Below, one piece after another: positions 27,995 through 37,656 of a stretch of 64,000 nt of DNA. The number at the start of each line of letters is the position of its first letter. Positions within the stretch are counted from its first letter, which is position 1. The translations under genes and the position numbers were made by a program. This DNA comes from an uncultured Hydrogenophaga sp. (lineage in GTDB: Bacteria > Pseudomonadota > Gammaproteobacteria > Burkholderiales > Burkholderiaceae_C), in the NCBI RefSeq assembly GCF_958439165.1, contig NZ_OY288124.1, positions 124,001 through 188,000 on the forward strand, in the 5' to 3' direction. The notes below the pieces were generated by a model. The model was not told the origin of the DNA, did not search any database, and worked only from the letters and a program-made list of their open reading frames with translations.

Positions 27995-28870
27995 ATGCGC
28001 GCTCTGCTGTTGGGCGCCAACGGCCAGGTGGGCTGGGAACTGCAGCGCAGCCTTGCACCGATGGGTGCGGTGTACGCAGCCGACCGCACACGGGCCGACC
28101 TGGAAGCATCCGGGCAGTTGGTCAAGCTGGTGGCACAAGTGCAACCGGATGTGATCGTGAATGCCGCTGCGCACACCGCCGTCGACCGGGCCGAGTCCGA
28201 GGCGGATCGGGTTCACGCCATCAACGCCGAGGCCCCGGGCCTGCTGGCGCGGCTGGCGGCCGAGCGCGGTGCCATGCTGGTGCATTACTCGACCGACTAT
28301 GTGTTCGACGGCAGTGGCAGCCGGCCCTGGGCCGAAGACGATCCGACGGGTCCGCTCAGTGTGTACGGCCGCACCAAGCTGGCGGGCGAAGACGCCATCC
28401 GGGCCAGTGGTGCCAAGCATCTCATCTTCCGCACCAGCTGGGTGTATGCATCGCGTGGCGGCAACTTCGCGCGCACCATGCTGCGGCTGGGTGCCGAGCG
28501 CGAACTGCTGCGGGTGATCGACGACCAGATCGGGGCCCCTACCGGGGCGGACCTGATCGCCGACGTGACCGCCCACGCCCTGCGGCAGGCCATGGCGCAG
28601 GGCACCACAGGGACCTACCACCTGGCCCCCGCTGGCCAGACCAGCTGGCATGGCTATGCCCAGTTCGTGTTCGAGGCGGCGCGTCGCCTGAAACCCGATC
28701 TGCCTCTGAAAGTACAGACGGTGGAAGCCATTCCGACCACGGCCTACCCCACCCCGGCGCAGCGCCCGCTCAACTCACGACTGGATACAACCCGGTTGCA
28801 GGCCACCTTCGGTCTGCAGCTGCCCCACTGGCAAACTGGCGTGTTGCGCATGCTCCACGAGACGCTCTGA
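27995..28870 (+). CDS. rmlD: dTDP-4-dehydrorhamnose reductase
   Basis: Last step of dTDP-L-rhamnose synthesis. 291 residues with LLGANGQVGWEL (NADPH site, 4-15), STDYVFDG and catalytic Tyr124/Lys128 (YGRTK). It begins three bases after the Wzz-like gene, so coupled expression is likely. Confidence 0.95.
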   Translation: MRALLLGANGQVGWELQRSLAPMGAVYAADRTRADLEASGQLVKLVAQVQPDVIVNAAAHTAVDRAESEADRVHAINAEAPGLLARLAAERGAMLVHYSTDYVFDGSGSRPWAEDDPTGPLSVYGRTKLAGEDAIRASGAKHLIFRTSWVYASRGGNFARTMLRLGAERELLRVIDDQIGAPTGADLIADVTAHALRQAMAQGTTGTYHLAPAGQTSWHGYAQFVFEAARRLKPDLPLKVQTVEAIPTTAYPTPAQRPLNSRLDTTRLQATFGLQLPHWQTGVLRMLHETL

Positions 28871-28875
28871 TCACC

Positions 28876-29772
28876 ATGACCTCACGCAAAGGCATCGTCC
28901 TCGCCGGCGGATCGGGCACCCGCCTGCATCCCGCCACGCTGGCCATCAGCAAGCAGCTGCTGCCGGTGTACGACAAGCCCATGATCTATTACCCGCTCAG
29001 CACGCTGATGCTGGCGGGCATCCGCGAGGTGCTGATCATCAGTACGCCGCAGGACACGCCGCGCTTCCAGCAGCTGCTGGGCGATGGCAGCGCCTGGGGC
29101 ATGCGGCTGGAATACGCGGTGCAGCCCAGCCCCGACGGGCTGGCCCAGGCCTTCCTGATCGGCGAGACCTTTCTGAACGGCGCGCCCAGCGCCCTGGTGC
29201 TGGGCGACAACATCTTCTACGGCCACGACTTTGCGCCGCTGCTCAAGGCGGCCGATGCGCAGACCTCGGGCGCCACGGTGTTCGCCTACCACGTGACCGA
29301 TCCGGAACGCTACGGCGTGGTCGAGTTTGACGCCCAGGGCCGCGCCCGCAGCATCGAAGAGAAACCCGTCCAGCCCAAGAGCTCGTATGCCGTCACCGGC
29401 CTGTACTTCTATGACCCGCAGGTGGTGGACATCGCCAAGGCGGTACGGCCCAGCGCGCGCGGCGAGCTGGAAATCACCTCGGTCAACCAGGCCTACCTGG
29501 AACGCGATCAGCTCAATGTGCAGATCATGCAGCGCGGTTATGCCTGGCTGGACACCGGCACACACGACAGCCTGCTGGACGCCGGGCAGTTCATTGCCAC
29601 GCTGGAGCAACGGCAGGGCCTGAAGATCGCCTGTCCGGAAGAGATCGCCTGGCGTGCCGGCTGGATCACTGGCGAGCAACTGCTGGCCCTCGCCGCACCG
29701 CTGCGCAAGAACAACTACGGCCGGTATCTGGAGCGGCTTCTGGACGACAGGGTGTTCGGGAGGCAACCATGA
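28876..29772 (+). CDS. rmlA: Glucose-1-phosphate thymidylyltransferase
   Basis: First step of dTDP-L-rhamnose synthesis: glucose-1-phosphate plus dTTP. 298 residues. LAGGSGTRLHP (about 8-18), KQLLPVYDKPMIYYPL and LGDNIFYGHD are signature segments. ATG 28876 used; an in-frame longer reading frame through rmlD is not real. It overlaps rmlC by four bases. Confidence 0.96.
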   Translation: MTSRKGIVLAGGSGTRLHPATLAISKQLLPVYDKPMIYYPLSTLMLAGIREVLIISTPQDTPRFQQLLGDGSAWGMRLEYAVQPSPDGLAQAFLIGETFLNGAPSALVLGDNIFYGHDFAPLLKAADAQTSGATVFAYHVTDPERYGVVEFDAQGRARSIEEKPVQPKSSYAVTGLYFYDPQVVDIAKAVRPSARGELEITSVNQAYLERDQLNVQIMQRGYAWLDTGTHDSLLDAGQFIATLEQRQGLKIACPEEIAWRAGWITGEQLLALAAPLRKNNYGRYLERLLDDRVFGRQP

Positions 29773-30317
29773 ATCTGACCGTGGTGCCCACCGAGATTCC
29801 CGACGTCCTCATCCTGGAGCCCAAGGTGTTCGGCGACGAGCGCGGTTTTTTCCTGGAAAGCTTCAACCAGGACAGCTTCCGGCAAGCCACCGGCCTCGAC
29901 GTGAACTTCGTGCAGGACAACCACAGCCGCAGCCGCAAGGGCGTGCTGCGCGGCCTGCACCACCAGCTGCCACCGCATGCCCAGGGCAAGCTGGTGCGGG
30001 TGGTCAGCGGCAGCGTGTTCGACGTGGCGGTGGATATCCGGCGCGACTCGCCCACTTACGGCCGATGGGTAGGCGTCAGCTTGAGCGCCGAGAATCACCG
30101 GCAACTGTGGATTCCGCCAGGTCTGGCGCACGGGTTTCTCGTGACCAGCGAGTCAGCCGACTTTCTGTACAAGACAACGGACTACTACACACCCGCAGCG
30201 GAACGCTGCGTGGCATGGAACGACCCGTTCATCCGGGTTGAATGGCCCCTGCATGGCGAGCAGCCGCAACTGTCCGAGCGCGACCGGCTGGCGCCCCCCC
30301 TGGAAGCTGCAACCTGA
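29769..30317 (+). CDS. rmlC: dTDP-4-dehydrorhamnose 3,5-epimerase
   Basis: Third step of dTDP-L-rhamnose synthesis, cupin fold, 182 residues. FGDERGFFLESFNQDSF, RGLHHQLPPHAQGKLVRVV (catalytic His) and YKTTDYY are present. The last codons run through a C7 tract (30294-30300). It overlaps rmlA (ATGA) and precedes the first flippase by five bases. Confidence 0.95.
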   Translation: MNLTVVPTEIPDVLILEPKVFGDERGFFLESFNQDSFRQATGLDVNFVQDNHSRSRKGVLRGLHHQLPPHAQGKLVRVVSGSVFDVAVDIRRDSPTYGRWVGVSLSAENHRQLWIPPGLAHGFLVTSESADFLYKTTDYYTPAAERCVAWNDPFIRVEWPLHGEQPQLSERDRLAPPLEAAT

Positions 30318-30322
30318 CCGTC

Positions 30323-31588
30323 ATGTCTGCGCCCGCCCTGACAACCGACACCCGTACACGGGTGGTGTCCAGCATTGCATTGCGGGGCCTGACACTGGGT
30401 GGCCGATTCCTGCTGCTGTTCCTGTTGGCCCATTGGCTCACGCCAGCAGATCTGGGCACCTACGGACTGGTCACGGCCGTGGTCGGGTACGGCATCTACC
30501 TGATCGGCTGGGAGTTCTACACCTACTCCGGACGCCGGCTGGTGACCGCGGATGCAGCAATGCGCCGCCACATGGTCGAACAGCTGGGCATTCTCTACAG
30601 CCTGTCCTACGCGCTGGGCGTCGCCGTACTGGCCATGGCCTGGTGGGCCGGCGCGATTCCGCAAGGCTACGCCCTCTGGATCGCCGGATTGTTGCTGGTC
30701 GAGTACCTGGCGCAGGAAGTCCACCGCAACCTGGTCGCGCTCTCGAGGCAGCTGACGGCATCCGTCGTGCTGTTCATCCGCATCGGCGCGTGGTGTTTCC
30801 TGGTCATGGCCGTGATGCAGCTCGAGTCCGAATGGCGAAGCCTGGAATGGGTGCTGGGTGCCTGGCTCGTGTTTGCAGGCCTGGCCTGCGGATTGGGATA
30901 TGCCAGCCTGCTGGCCGAAACGCGACCCGGCTGGCCACGCAGGATCGACTGGCGCTGGATCGGTCAGGGCATCCTGGCCGCATGGCCCCTTTTTGTCGCC
31001 TCGCTGTCGACACGGGGCATGGTGACCTTCGACCGGTTCTTTCTTGAAGACCAAGCCGGCCTGGAAGTGCTGGGGGCTTATGTGCTGTACATGGGCATCA
31101 CGACGGCCATCCTGTCGTTCCTGGACGCTGGCGTGGTGGACTTCAGTTATCCCCGGCTCGTCGAACACGCAGGTCGAGGCGAGCTCCCGGCGTTTCGCGC
31201 CGTGCTGGGCAAGGCGAGAAGCCGGCTGCTGCTCATGACCGTGCCGCTGGTGCTGGCCGCGCTGCTGGTGACCGAGCTGCTGGTTCCTGTCCTTGGCAAG
31301 CCCGTGTTCACCGACAATCGGCACCTGATGTACTGGCTTCTGCTGGCTACGGCATTGCAGGCGCTGTGCCTGATTCCCCATCTTGCGCTGTACGGCATGC
31401 GACGAGACACACCCATCATGCTGAGCCAGCTGGTCGGGCTGGTGGTGTTCTGCGTCGGCGCGTGGCTGCTGAGGCCCTGGGGCGCCGTGGCCGTCCCGGT
31501 GGCCTTGTGCCTGGCCTGGACCCTGATCCTTGCGTGGAAGTCGATTGCCTGCCGGCAGGCATTGGCCACGTTCACAACTCCATCCTGA
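30323..31588 (+). CDS. wzx: Polysaccharide flippase, first copy (Wzx-like)
   Basis: 421-residue MATE/MOP-type membrane protein with about twelve helices, starting MSAPALTTDTRTRVVSSIALRGLTLGGRFLLLF. The repeated hydrophobic blocks and basic loops fit lipid-linked oligosaccharide flippases. It heads the legionaminic acid module (five bases before legB). A second flippase gene lies at 41112, so which one handles the main repeat unit is open. Confidence 0.8.
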   Translation: MSAPALTTDTRTRVVSSIALRGLTLGGRFLLLFLLAHWLTPADLGTYGLVTAVVGYGIYLIGWEFYTYSGRRLVTADAAMRRHMVEQLGILYSLSYALGVAVLAMAWWAGAIPQGYALWIAGLLLVEYLAQEVHRNLVALSRQLTASVVLFIRIGAWCFLVMAVMQLESEWRSLEWVLGAWLVFAGLACGLGYASLLAETRPGWPRRIDWRWIGQGILAAWPLFVASLSTRGMVTFDRFFLEDQAGLEVLGAYVLYMGITTAILSFLDAGVVDFSYPRLVEHAGRGELPAFRAVLGKARSRLLLMTVPLVLAALLVTELLVPVLGKPVFTDNRHLMYWLLLATALQALCLIPHLALYGMRRDTPIMLSQLVGLVVFCVGAWLLRPWGAVAVPVALCLAWTLILAWKSIACRQALATFTTPS

Positions 31589-31593
31589 ACCGC

Positions 31594-32574
31594 ATGACAA
31601 CTGCACTCATCACCGGCGCCGACGGCTTCATCGGCTCACACCTGACGGAACTCCTCGTTCGCGAGGGCTACAAGGTCAAGGCCCTGTCCCAGTACAACTC
31701 CTTCAATTACTGGGGATGGCTGGAAGATGTCGAATGCCGCAGCGACATCGAGGTCCTCAGCGGCGATGTGCGTGACCCGCATTACTGCAAGCACATCACC
31801 AAGGACGTGGACGTCGTCTTCCATCTGGCGGCGCTGATCGCCATTCCCTACTCATACGTTGCGCCCGACAGCTATGTCGACACCAACGTGAAGGGCACGC
31901 TGAACATCTGCCAGGCCGCGCTGGAGAACGGGGTCGGGCGCGTGATCCACACCTCCACCAGCGAGGTGTACGGCACCGCCCGGTACGTGCCGATCGACGA
32001 GAAGCATCCGCTGCAGGCGCAGTCGCCCTACAGCGCGTCGAAGATCGGTGCCGATGCCATGGCCATGAGCTTCTTCAATGCCTTCAACCTGCCGCTGACC
32101 GTGGCGCGACCTTTCAACACCTACGGACCGCGGCAGTCGGCCCGGGCCGTGATCCCGACCATCATCAGCCAGATTGCCAGTGGCCGGAAGCAGATCCAGC
32201 TGGGAGATCTGACCCCCACGCGGGACTTCAACTACGTGGCCGATACCTGCCGTGGCTTTCTGGAGCTGGCGCGGTGCGATGCGGCCATCGGCGAGACGGT
32301 CAACATCGGTTCCAACTTCGAGATTTCCATCGGCGACACGCTGGAACTGATCCGCGAACTCATGCACAGCGATGTCGAGTTCGTGTCCGACCAGCAGCGA
32401 CTGCGGCCGGAAAAGTCCGAGGTCTTCCGGCTCTGGTGCGACAACAGCCGCATCCGCGCACTGACCGGATTCCAGCCCGAGTACGACATCAGGCGTGGCA
32501 TGCAGTCCACCATCGACTGGTTCACCCAGCCGCACAACCTCGCCAAGTACAAGGCCGACATCTACAACGTCTGA
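31594..32574 (+). CDS. legB: LegB-type NDP-GlcNAc 4,6-dehydratase
   Basis: First dedicated step of legionaminic acid synthesis: NDP-GlcNAc to the 4-keto-6-deoxy sugar. 326 residues. ITGADGFIGSHLTE (NAD site, 6-19), STSEVYGTA and Tyr146/Lys150 (YSASK) are present, with the LegB-like RPFNTYGPRQSARAVIPTI. It is followed after four bases by the matching aminotransferase. The neighbouring PtmE suggests a GDP-linked substrate. Confidence 0.88.
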   Translation: MTTALITGADGFIGSHLTELLVREGYKVKALSQYNSFNYWGWLEDVECRSDIEVLSGDVRDPHYCKHITKDVDVVFHLAALIAIPYSYVAPDSYVDTNVKGTLNICQAALENGVGRVIHTSTSEVYGTARYVPIDEKHPLQAQSPYSASKIGADAMAMSFFNAFNLPLTVARPFNTYGPRQSARAVIPTIISQIASGRKQIQLGDLTPTRDFNYVADTCRGFLELARCDAAIGETVNIGSNFEISIGDTLELIRELMHSDVEFVSDQQRLRPEKSEVFRLWCDNSRIRALTGFQPEYDIRRGMQSTIDWFTQPHNLAKYKADIYNV

Positions 32575-32578
32575 CGCC

Positions 32579-33715
32579 ATGTTTGAACCCCTGATCCGCT
32601 TCATCCGGGACCGGTACCGCACGGACGACTTCGTGCCGCTGCACGCCCCGGTGTTCTCCGGCAACGAGAAGCGCTATGTGTGCGACACCGTCGACTCGAC
32701 CTTCGTGTCCAGCGTCGGGGCGTTCGTGGACCGCTTCGAGAACGACATGGCTGCCTACACCGGCAGCCCGCGCGCCGTGGCCACCGTCAACGGCACGGCA
32801 GCGCTGCATGTGGCGCTGAAACTGGCCGGGGTGATGCCTGGCGATCTGGTGATCACCCAGCCGCTGACCTTCGTCGCCACCTGCAATGCCATCGCGTATT
32901 GCCAGGCCGAGCCGGTGTTCGTCGACGTCGACCGCCACACCATGGGGCTGTCCGCCCGCGCCCTGGAAACCTGGCTGACGGACAACGCCGTCGTGGAAGG
33001 CGAGACCTGCGTCACCCGCTCGGACCGCCGCCAGGTGCGTGCCTGCCTGCCCATGCACACCTTCGGCATGCCGGCCGATCTGGACGGCCTGCTAGACGTC
33101 TGCGCCCGGTGGAAGCTGGCCCTGGTGGAGGATGCAGCCGAATCCCTGGGCAGCCTGTACCACGGCCGCCATACCGGCACCTTCGGCCTGCTGGGCACCT
33201 TGAGCTTCAACGGCAACAAGATCATCACCACCGGTGGTGGCGGCATGGTGCTGACCTCGCAGGAGCTGGGGCAGCGGGCCAAGCACATCACCACCACGGC
33301 CAAGCGGCCGCATCCCTACGAATACATCCACGACGAGGTCGGCTTCAATTACCGGCTCCCCAACATCAATGCGGCACTGGGCTGCGCCCAGCTCGAGCAG
33401 CTGGAAGGCTTTGTGAGCAACAAGCGCGAACTGGCCGCCGCCTACGCAGCCCACCTGGCCGGTTCGGAACTGCAGTTCGTGACCGAACCGCCCGGTTGTC
33501 GGTCCAACTACTGGCTGAACTCGGTCATCTGCAGCGACCGGGCACACCGCGATCCCCTGCTGAAATCGACCAATGACCGAGGGGTCATGACCCGCCCCAT
33601 CTGGGCGCTGATGAACCATCTGGAGCCGTTCAAGGCCAGCCGCACCGGGTCGCTGGAGAACGCGCTCTGGCTGGAAGACCGCGTCGTCAATCTGCCCAGC
33701 AGCATCACGCCATGA
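32579..33715 (+). CDS. legC: LegC-type PLP aminotransferase
   Basis: DegT/DnrJ-type enzyme that aminates C4 of the 4-keto sugar. 378 residues from ATG 32579. PLP Lys214 in SFNGNKIITTGGGG, EDAAESLG (Asp to the PLP ring) and NYRLPNINAALG are clear. The N-terminal FIRDRYRTDDFVPLHAPVFSGNEKRYV is typical of LegC/PseC-like enzymes. It sits directly between legB and the acetyltransferase gene. Confidence 0.9.
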   Translation: MFEPLIRFIRDRYRTDDFVPLHAPVFSGNEKRYVCDTVDSTFVSSVGAFVDRFENDMAAYTGSPRAVATVNGTAALHVALKLAGVMPGDLVITQPLTFVATCNAIAYCQAEPVFVDVDRHTMGLSARALETWLTDNAVVEGETCVTRSDRRQVRACLPMHTFGMPADLDGLLDVCARWKLALVEDAAESLGSLYHGRHTGTFGLLGTLSFNGNKIITTGGGGMVLTSQELGQRAKHITTTAKRPHPYEYIHDEVGFNYRLPNINAALGCAQLEQLEGFVSNKRELAAAYAAHLAGSELQFVTEPPGCRSNYWLNSVICSDRAHRDPLLKSTNDRGVMTRPIWALMNHLEPFKASRTGSLENALWLEDRVVNLPSSITP

Positions 33716-33728
33716 ACGGGATGACCGC

Positions 33729-34373
33729 ATGAACCGGGTAGCGATCTTCGGAACCTCCGGCATGGCCCGGGAAGCCGGCGACATTGCGCATGCGATCGGA
33801 TGGCAGCCGATCTATGTCGCCCGGCACCGGGACGAGGCTGGCCCGGGCATGGCGCCGGACGAGGTGGTCCTGGAGGACGAATGCCTGCGCCTGGAGGGTG
33901 TCCCGTTCGTCATCGGCATTGGCGACAATGCGATCCGACGCAAGATCGCGGCCCGTTTCGGTGGCCAGCTGCAGTTCACCAACCTGGTCCATCCCTCGGC
34001 CACCTTCGGGTACCGCCAGCGCGAGGCGGTGGATGCCGCGCAAGGCCTGATCATTGCCGCCGGCGCGCGCCTGACCAGCCAGATCACGCTCGGTGATTTC
34101 ACCATCGTCAACCAAGGCGTGCTGATCGCCCATGACGTGGTGGTGGGTGCGCATGTGCACCTGGCCCCCGGCTGCATCGTTTCCGGCAATGTCCACATCG
34201 GCGACGGCTGCTGGATCGGCGCGGGAGCGGTGATCAACCAGGGCAGCCCCGAGGCGCCCATGAAGATCGGCCCGGAGACGGTCATCGGATCCGGGGCTGC
34301 CGTGATCCGTCCGTGCGAGGCCGGGTCGGTGTACGCAGGGGTACCTGCAAGGAGAATTTCATGTCCGTCCTGA
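33729..34373 (+). CDS. legH: NeuD/LegH-type sugar N-acetyltransferase
   Basis: Left-handed beta-helix acetyltransferase expected to acetylate the C4 amine. 214 residues. The N-terminal part MNRVAIFGTSGMAREAGDIA is a Rossmann-like domain, as in PglD/NeuD. Hexapeptide repeats follow from about residue 90, with His-containing GVLIAHDVVVGAHVHLAPG (catalytic His) and a C-terminal VYAGVPAR signature. It overlaps legI by 13 bases. Confidence 0.85.
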   Translation: MNRVAIFGTSGMAREAGDIAHAIGWQPIYVARHRDEAGPGMAPDEVVLEDECLRLEGVPFVIGIGDNAIRRKIAARFGGQLQFTNLVHPSATFGYRQREAVDAAQGLIIAAGARLTSQITLGDFTIVNQGVLIAHDVVVGAHVHLAPGCIVSGNVHIGDGCWIGAGAVINQGSPEAPMKIGPETVIGSGAAVIRPCEAGSVYAGVPARRISCPS

Positions 34374-35362
34374 TCATTGCCGAGGCTGGCGTCAATCACA
34401 ACGGAGATCTCGATACCGCGCGGCAGCTGGTGGCGGCGGCCGCAGCGGCGGGGGCCGACATCGTCAAGTTCCAGACGTTCAGCGCACGCAAGCTGGTGAC
34501 ATCGGGCGCCGCGAAGGCGGCCTACCAGATCGCGACGACCGGCAACCAGGAGGGCCAGCTCGACATGATCCGCAAGCTGGAACTGTCGCGGCAGGATCAC
34601 GAGGTGCTGATCGACGAATGCCGACGCCACGGCATCCGTTTCTTCTCCACCGCGTTCGACACCGACAGCTTCGACATGCTCATGGACATGGGTCTGGATC
34701 AGGTCAAGATTCCGTCGGGCGAACTCACCAACCTGCCCCTGCTGCGCCACATGACCCGGCACGGACTGCCCGTGATGCTCTCCACCGGCATGGCCACACT
34801 GGGCGAGGTCGAAGCGGCAGTGGACGTGATCGAACGCAACGGCACTCCCCGGCAGCGGATCACGGTTCTGCACTGCACCACCGAGTACCCGGCACCGATG
34901 GAAGACGTGAACCTGCACGCCATGCTGTCCATGAAGGCCGCATTTGGCGTCGACGTAGGGTATTCCGACCACACCCCCGGCATCGAAATTCCGGTGGCCG
35001 CCGTGGCCTTGGGGGCCACGATCATCGAGAAGCATTTCACCCTCGACCGCAACTTGCCCGGGCCGGACCACAAGGCCAGCCTGGAGCCTGACCAGTTCAA
35101 GGCCATGGTCGACGCGATCCGGAATGTGGAAGTCGCCCTCGGCGACGGCATCAAGCGGCCCAGCGCCAGCGAGCTCAAGAACAAGCCGATTGCCCGCAAG
35201 TCGCTGGTGGCAGCGCGTCACATCCGCGCCGGTGAGCGGTTTTCGGCGGAGAACCTCGCTGCCAAGCGGCCCGGTACCGGCATCTCGCCGATGCAGTGGG
35301 ACGAGGTGATCGGCAGGGTCGCGGTGCGCGACTTCGACACCGACGAGCTGATCGAGCTATGA
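34361..35362 (+). CDS. legI: LegI-type legionaminic acid synthase (NeuB family)
   Basis: Condenses the 2,4-diacetamido-2,4,6-trideoxy-mannose intermediate with phosphoenolpyruvate. 333 residues. IAEAGVNHNGDLDTA (5-19), ADIVKFQTF, and GYSDHTPGIEIP are NeuB-family motifs; the C-terminal ARKSLVAARHIRAGERFSAENL is the SAF/antifreeze-like domain. ATG 34361 has a GGAGA site. The start of legG overlaps its end by four bases. Confidence 0.9.
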   Translation: MSVLIIAEAGVNHNGDLDTARQLVAAAAAAGADIVKFQTFSARKLVTSGAAKAAYQIATTGNQEGQLDMIRKLELSRQDHEVLIDECRRHGIRFFSTAFDTDSFDMLMDMGLDQVKIPSGELTNLPLLRHMTRHGLPVMLSTGMATLGEVEAAVDVIERNGTPRQRITVLHCTTEYPAPMEDVNLHAMLSMKAAFGVDVGYSDHTPGIEIPVAAVALGATIIEKHFTLDRNLPGPDHKASLEPDQFKAMVDAIRNVEVALGDGIKRPSASELKNKPIARKSLVAARHIRAGERFSAENLAAKRPGTGISPMQWDEVIGRVAVRDFDTDELIEL

Positions 35363-36534
35363 AACGCAAGATCTGTGTGGTGACCGGCACGCGCGCCGAA
35401 TTCGGCCTGCTGCGCTGGCTGATGCAGGACATCGCCCGGTGTGACGACCTGGAGCTTCAGGTCATCGCCACCGGCATGCACCTCTCGCCCGAATTCGGGC
35501 TGACTTACCGGGAAATCGAACAGGCCGGGTTCAGTATCGATTCAAGGGTGGAACTGCTGATGAGTTCCGACACACCGACCGGTGTGTCCAAAGCCATGGG
35601 GCTGGGACTCATCGGCTTTGGAGACGTCTACGCCCGGATGGCACCGGACCTCATCGTGGTGCTGGGAGACCGGTTTGAGATATTTGCGGCCGCGGCTGCC
35701 GCACTGGTTGCCGGCATACCCATCGCCCATCTCCACGGGGGCGAACTCACCGAGGGTGCCTTCGATGACGCCATGCGTCACTCCATCACGAAGATGTCGC
35801 ATCTTCATTTCGTCGCAGCCGAAGAGTACCGCCGTCGCGTGATCCAGCTGGGTGAAGATCCCCGCCGTGTGTTCACGGTGGGAGGGCTCGGGGTTGACGC
35901 CATCAAAAGGATCGAACTTCTCGGCCGTGAGGAACTGGAGAAATCCATGGATTTCAAGTTCCAGTCGCGCAATCTGCTGGTCACCTTCCATCCGGTCACG
36001 CTGGAGCAACAGGGGTCGACGCAACAGATGATCGAGCTGCTGGCCGTGCTCGACGAACTGGAAAACACCGGCCTGATCTTCACCATGCCCAATTCCGACA
36101 CCGGGGGGCGTGAACTGATGGCCCTGGTGGAAGCATTCGTCACCCGGCATCCCCATGCGCGCGCCTACCAGTCGCTTGGCCAGCTGCGCTACCTTTCCTG
36201 CTTGCGCCACGTGGACGGCGTGGTGGGGAACTCATCCAGTGGATTGGCGGAAGCCCCAAGCATGGGGACCGGAACGATCAACATCGGCGATCGCCAGCGA
36301 GGCCGCCTGATGGCATCTAGCGTGATTCAGTGCGAGCCGTCCATGTCAAGCATCCGCTCGGCCCTGTCCCGCCTTTACGATCCGGAATTTCGCGCGCTAT
36401 TGCCTTCTGTTCTGAATCCTTATGGAACGGGGGGGGCTGCGAAGCAGATTGTTGAAGTTCTCGAGAATCATCCGCTTGATGGGTTGCTGAAAAAAACCTT
36501 CTTCGATCTTGCAGGCTTCTCGGAGTCGCGCTGA
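35359..36534 (+). CDS. legG: LegG-type NDP-sugar hydrolysing 2-epimerase (NeuC family)
   Basis: Inverts C2 and hydrolyses the NDP sugar to give the free diacetamido-trideoxy-mannose. 391 residues. VVTGTRAEFGLLRWLM at the start, HLHGGELTEGAFDDAMRHSITKMSHLHF in the middle, and VVGNSSSGLAEAPSMG near residue 290 are NeuC hallmarks. A G8 tract (36429-36436) lies in the frame without breaking it. Base composition falls toward its 3' end. Confidence 0.9.
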   Translation: MKRKICVVTGTRAEFGLLRWLMQDIARCDDLELQVIATGMHLSPEFGLTYREIEQAGFSIDSRVELLMSSDTPTGVSKAMGLGLIGFGDVYARMAPDLIVVLGDRFEIFAAAAAALVAGIPIAHLHGGELTEGAFDDAMRHSITKMSHLHFVAAEEYRRRVIQLGEDPRRVFTVGGLGVDAIKRIELLGREELEKSMDFKFQSRNLLVTFHPVTLEQQGSTQQMIELLAVLDELENTGLIFTMPNSDTGGRELMALVEAFVTRHPHARAYQSLGQLRYLSCLRHVDGVVGNSSSGLAEAPSMGTGTINIGDRQRGRLMASSVIQCEPSMSSIRSALSRLYDPEFRALLPSVLNPYGTGGAAKQIVEVLENHPLDGLLKKTFFDLAGFSESR

Positions 36535-36560
36535 CTCACTCCCGAATCTCGGAACAAAAG

Positions 36561-37619
36561 ATGACACAAGCCACACACCCGCAAGACTGGCGATCAACGA
36601 CGCTCCCTTTGGGCGCCACGATTCAGCATGCCATCCACAGCCTTGAGCAGTCCAGCATGCAGATCGTGCTGGCCGTCTCGGAAGGCAACAAACTCGTCGG
36701 CACCTTGACCGATGGCGACATCCGTCGAGCATTCCTTCGTGGCTTTCGGCTTGACAGCCGTATCGACGACATCGTGCATACCAATCCGCTGGTTGTTCCG
36801 CCGGAATTGGGTCGTGAAATGGTTCTCCAACTGATGACGATCAACAAGATTCATCAGTTGCCGATCGTCAACCAGGACGGCGTCGTCATTGGCCTTCATG
36901 TCTGGGATCACATCCTGGCGCCGACCGGCATCGAAAACATGATGCTGATCATGGCCGGGGGTAAAGGGACCCGGCTGCACCCCCACACGCAAAACTGCCC
37001 AAAGCCGATGCTCGATGTAGGCGGTAAACCCATGCTGCAGCACATCATCGAGCGGGCGGTTGTCGATGGTTTCAAGAATTTCGTGATCTCGCTGCATTAC
37101 CTCGGTCACATGATTGAGGACTATTTTGGCGATGGCCACCGACACGGCGTTCGCATCGAATACCTTCGTGAAAATAACCCGTTGGGAACGGCCGGATGCC
37201 TCAGCCTGCTGGCACATCGCCCAGGACTTCCATTCGTAGTCACGAACGGGGACGTGCTAACCGACATTCATTACAATGAACTCCTCGACTTTCATTCGAG
37301 ACACGCAGCAGCTGCAACGATGGCTGTGCGACAGCACGAAATCCAGAATCAATACGGGGTGGTTCACACCGAAGGCATAGACATCAAGTCGTTCGAGGAG
37401 AAGCCGGTTTACAAAAGCCATGTCAATGCCGGCGTCTACGTTCTCAACCCGGTGACACTGGACCTTCTGGAAAAGAAGGAGCATTGCGACATGCCGACCC
37501 TCTTCGAAAGGATTCAGCAGAATTCTGGTCGGATCATCGTCTATCCCATGCACGAACCCTGGCTGGATGTCGGCCGCCCCGAGGATCTTGCCAGCGCCCG
37601 AAAAATGCACCAGAAATGA
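36561..37619 (+). CDS. ptmE: PtmE-type CBS-nucleotidyltransferase (GDP-sugar forming)
   Basis: 352-residue fusion of two CBS domains (about 10-125; VGTLTDGDIRRAFLRG, PIVNQDGVVIGLHVWD) and a sugar-1-phosphate nucleotidyltransferase domain from Met131 (MAGGKGTRLHPHTQNCPKPM). In Campylobacter jejuni PtmE makes GDP-glucosamine for the legionaminic acid route, so the same job is likely here. Local GC is low for this genome (37261-37320 is 48%). It follows legG by 26 bases. Confidence 0.85.
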   Translation: MTQATHPQDWRSTTLPLGATIQHAIHSLEQSSMQIVLAVSEGNKLVGTLTDGDIRRAFLRGFRLDSRIDDIVHTNPLVVPPELGREMVLQLMTINKIHQLPIVNQDGVVIGLHVWDHILAPTGIENMMLIMAGGKGTRLHPHTQNCPKPMLDVGGKPMLQHIIERAVVDGFKNFVISLHYLGHMIEDYFGDGHRHGVRIEYLRENNPLGTAGCLSLLAHRPGLPFVVTNGDVLTDIHYNELLDFHSRHAAAATMAVRQHEIQNQYGVVHTEGIDIKSFEEKPVYKSHVNAGVYVLNPVTLDLLEKKEHCDMPTLFERIQQNSGRIIVYPMHEPWLDVGRPEDLASARKMHQK

Positions 37620-37656
37620 CCCGTTGATCACCATTCACAGCACAACAAGGATTTTT

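Noticed and set aside
30294..30300. C7 tract at the end of rmlC
   Set aside because: RmlC has its full length; a slip would change only the last few residues.
36429..36436. G8 tract in legG as a phase-variation site
   Set aside because: The frame is intact and codes the conserved C-terminal region; without length variation data it is only a possible slip site.
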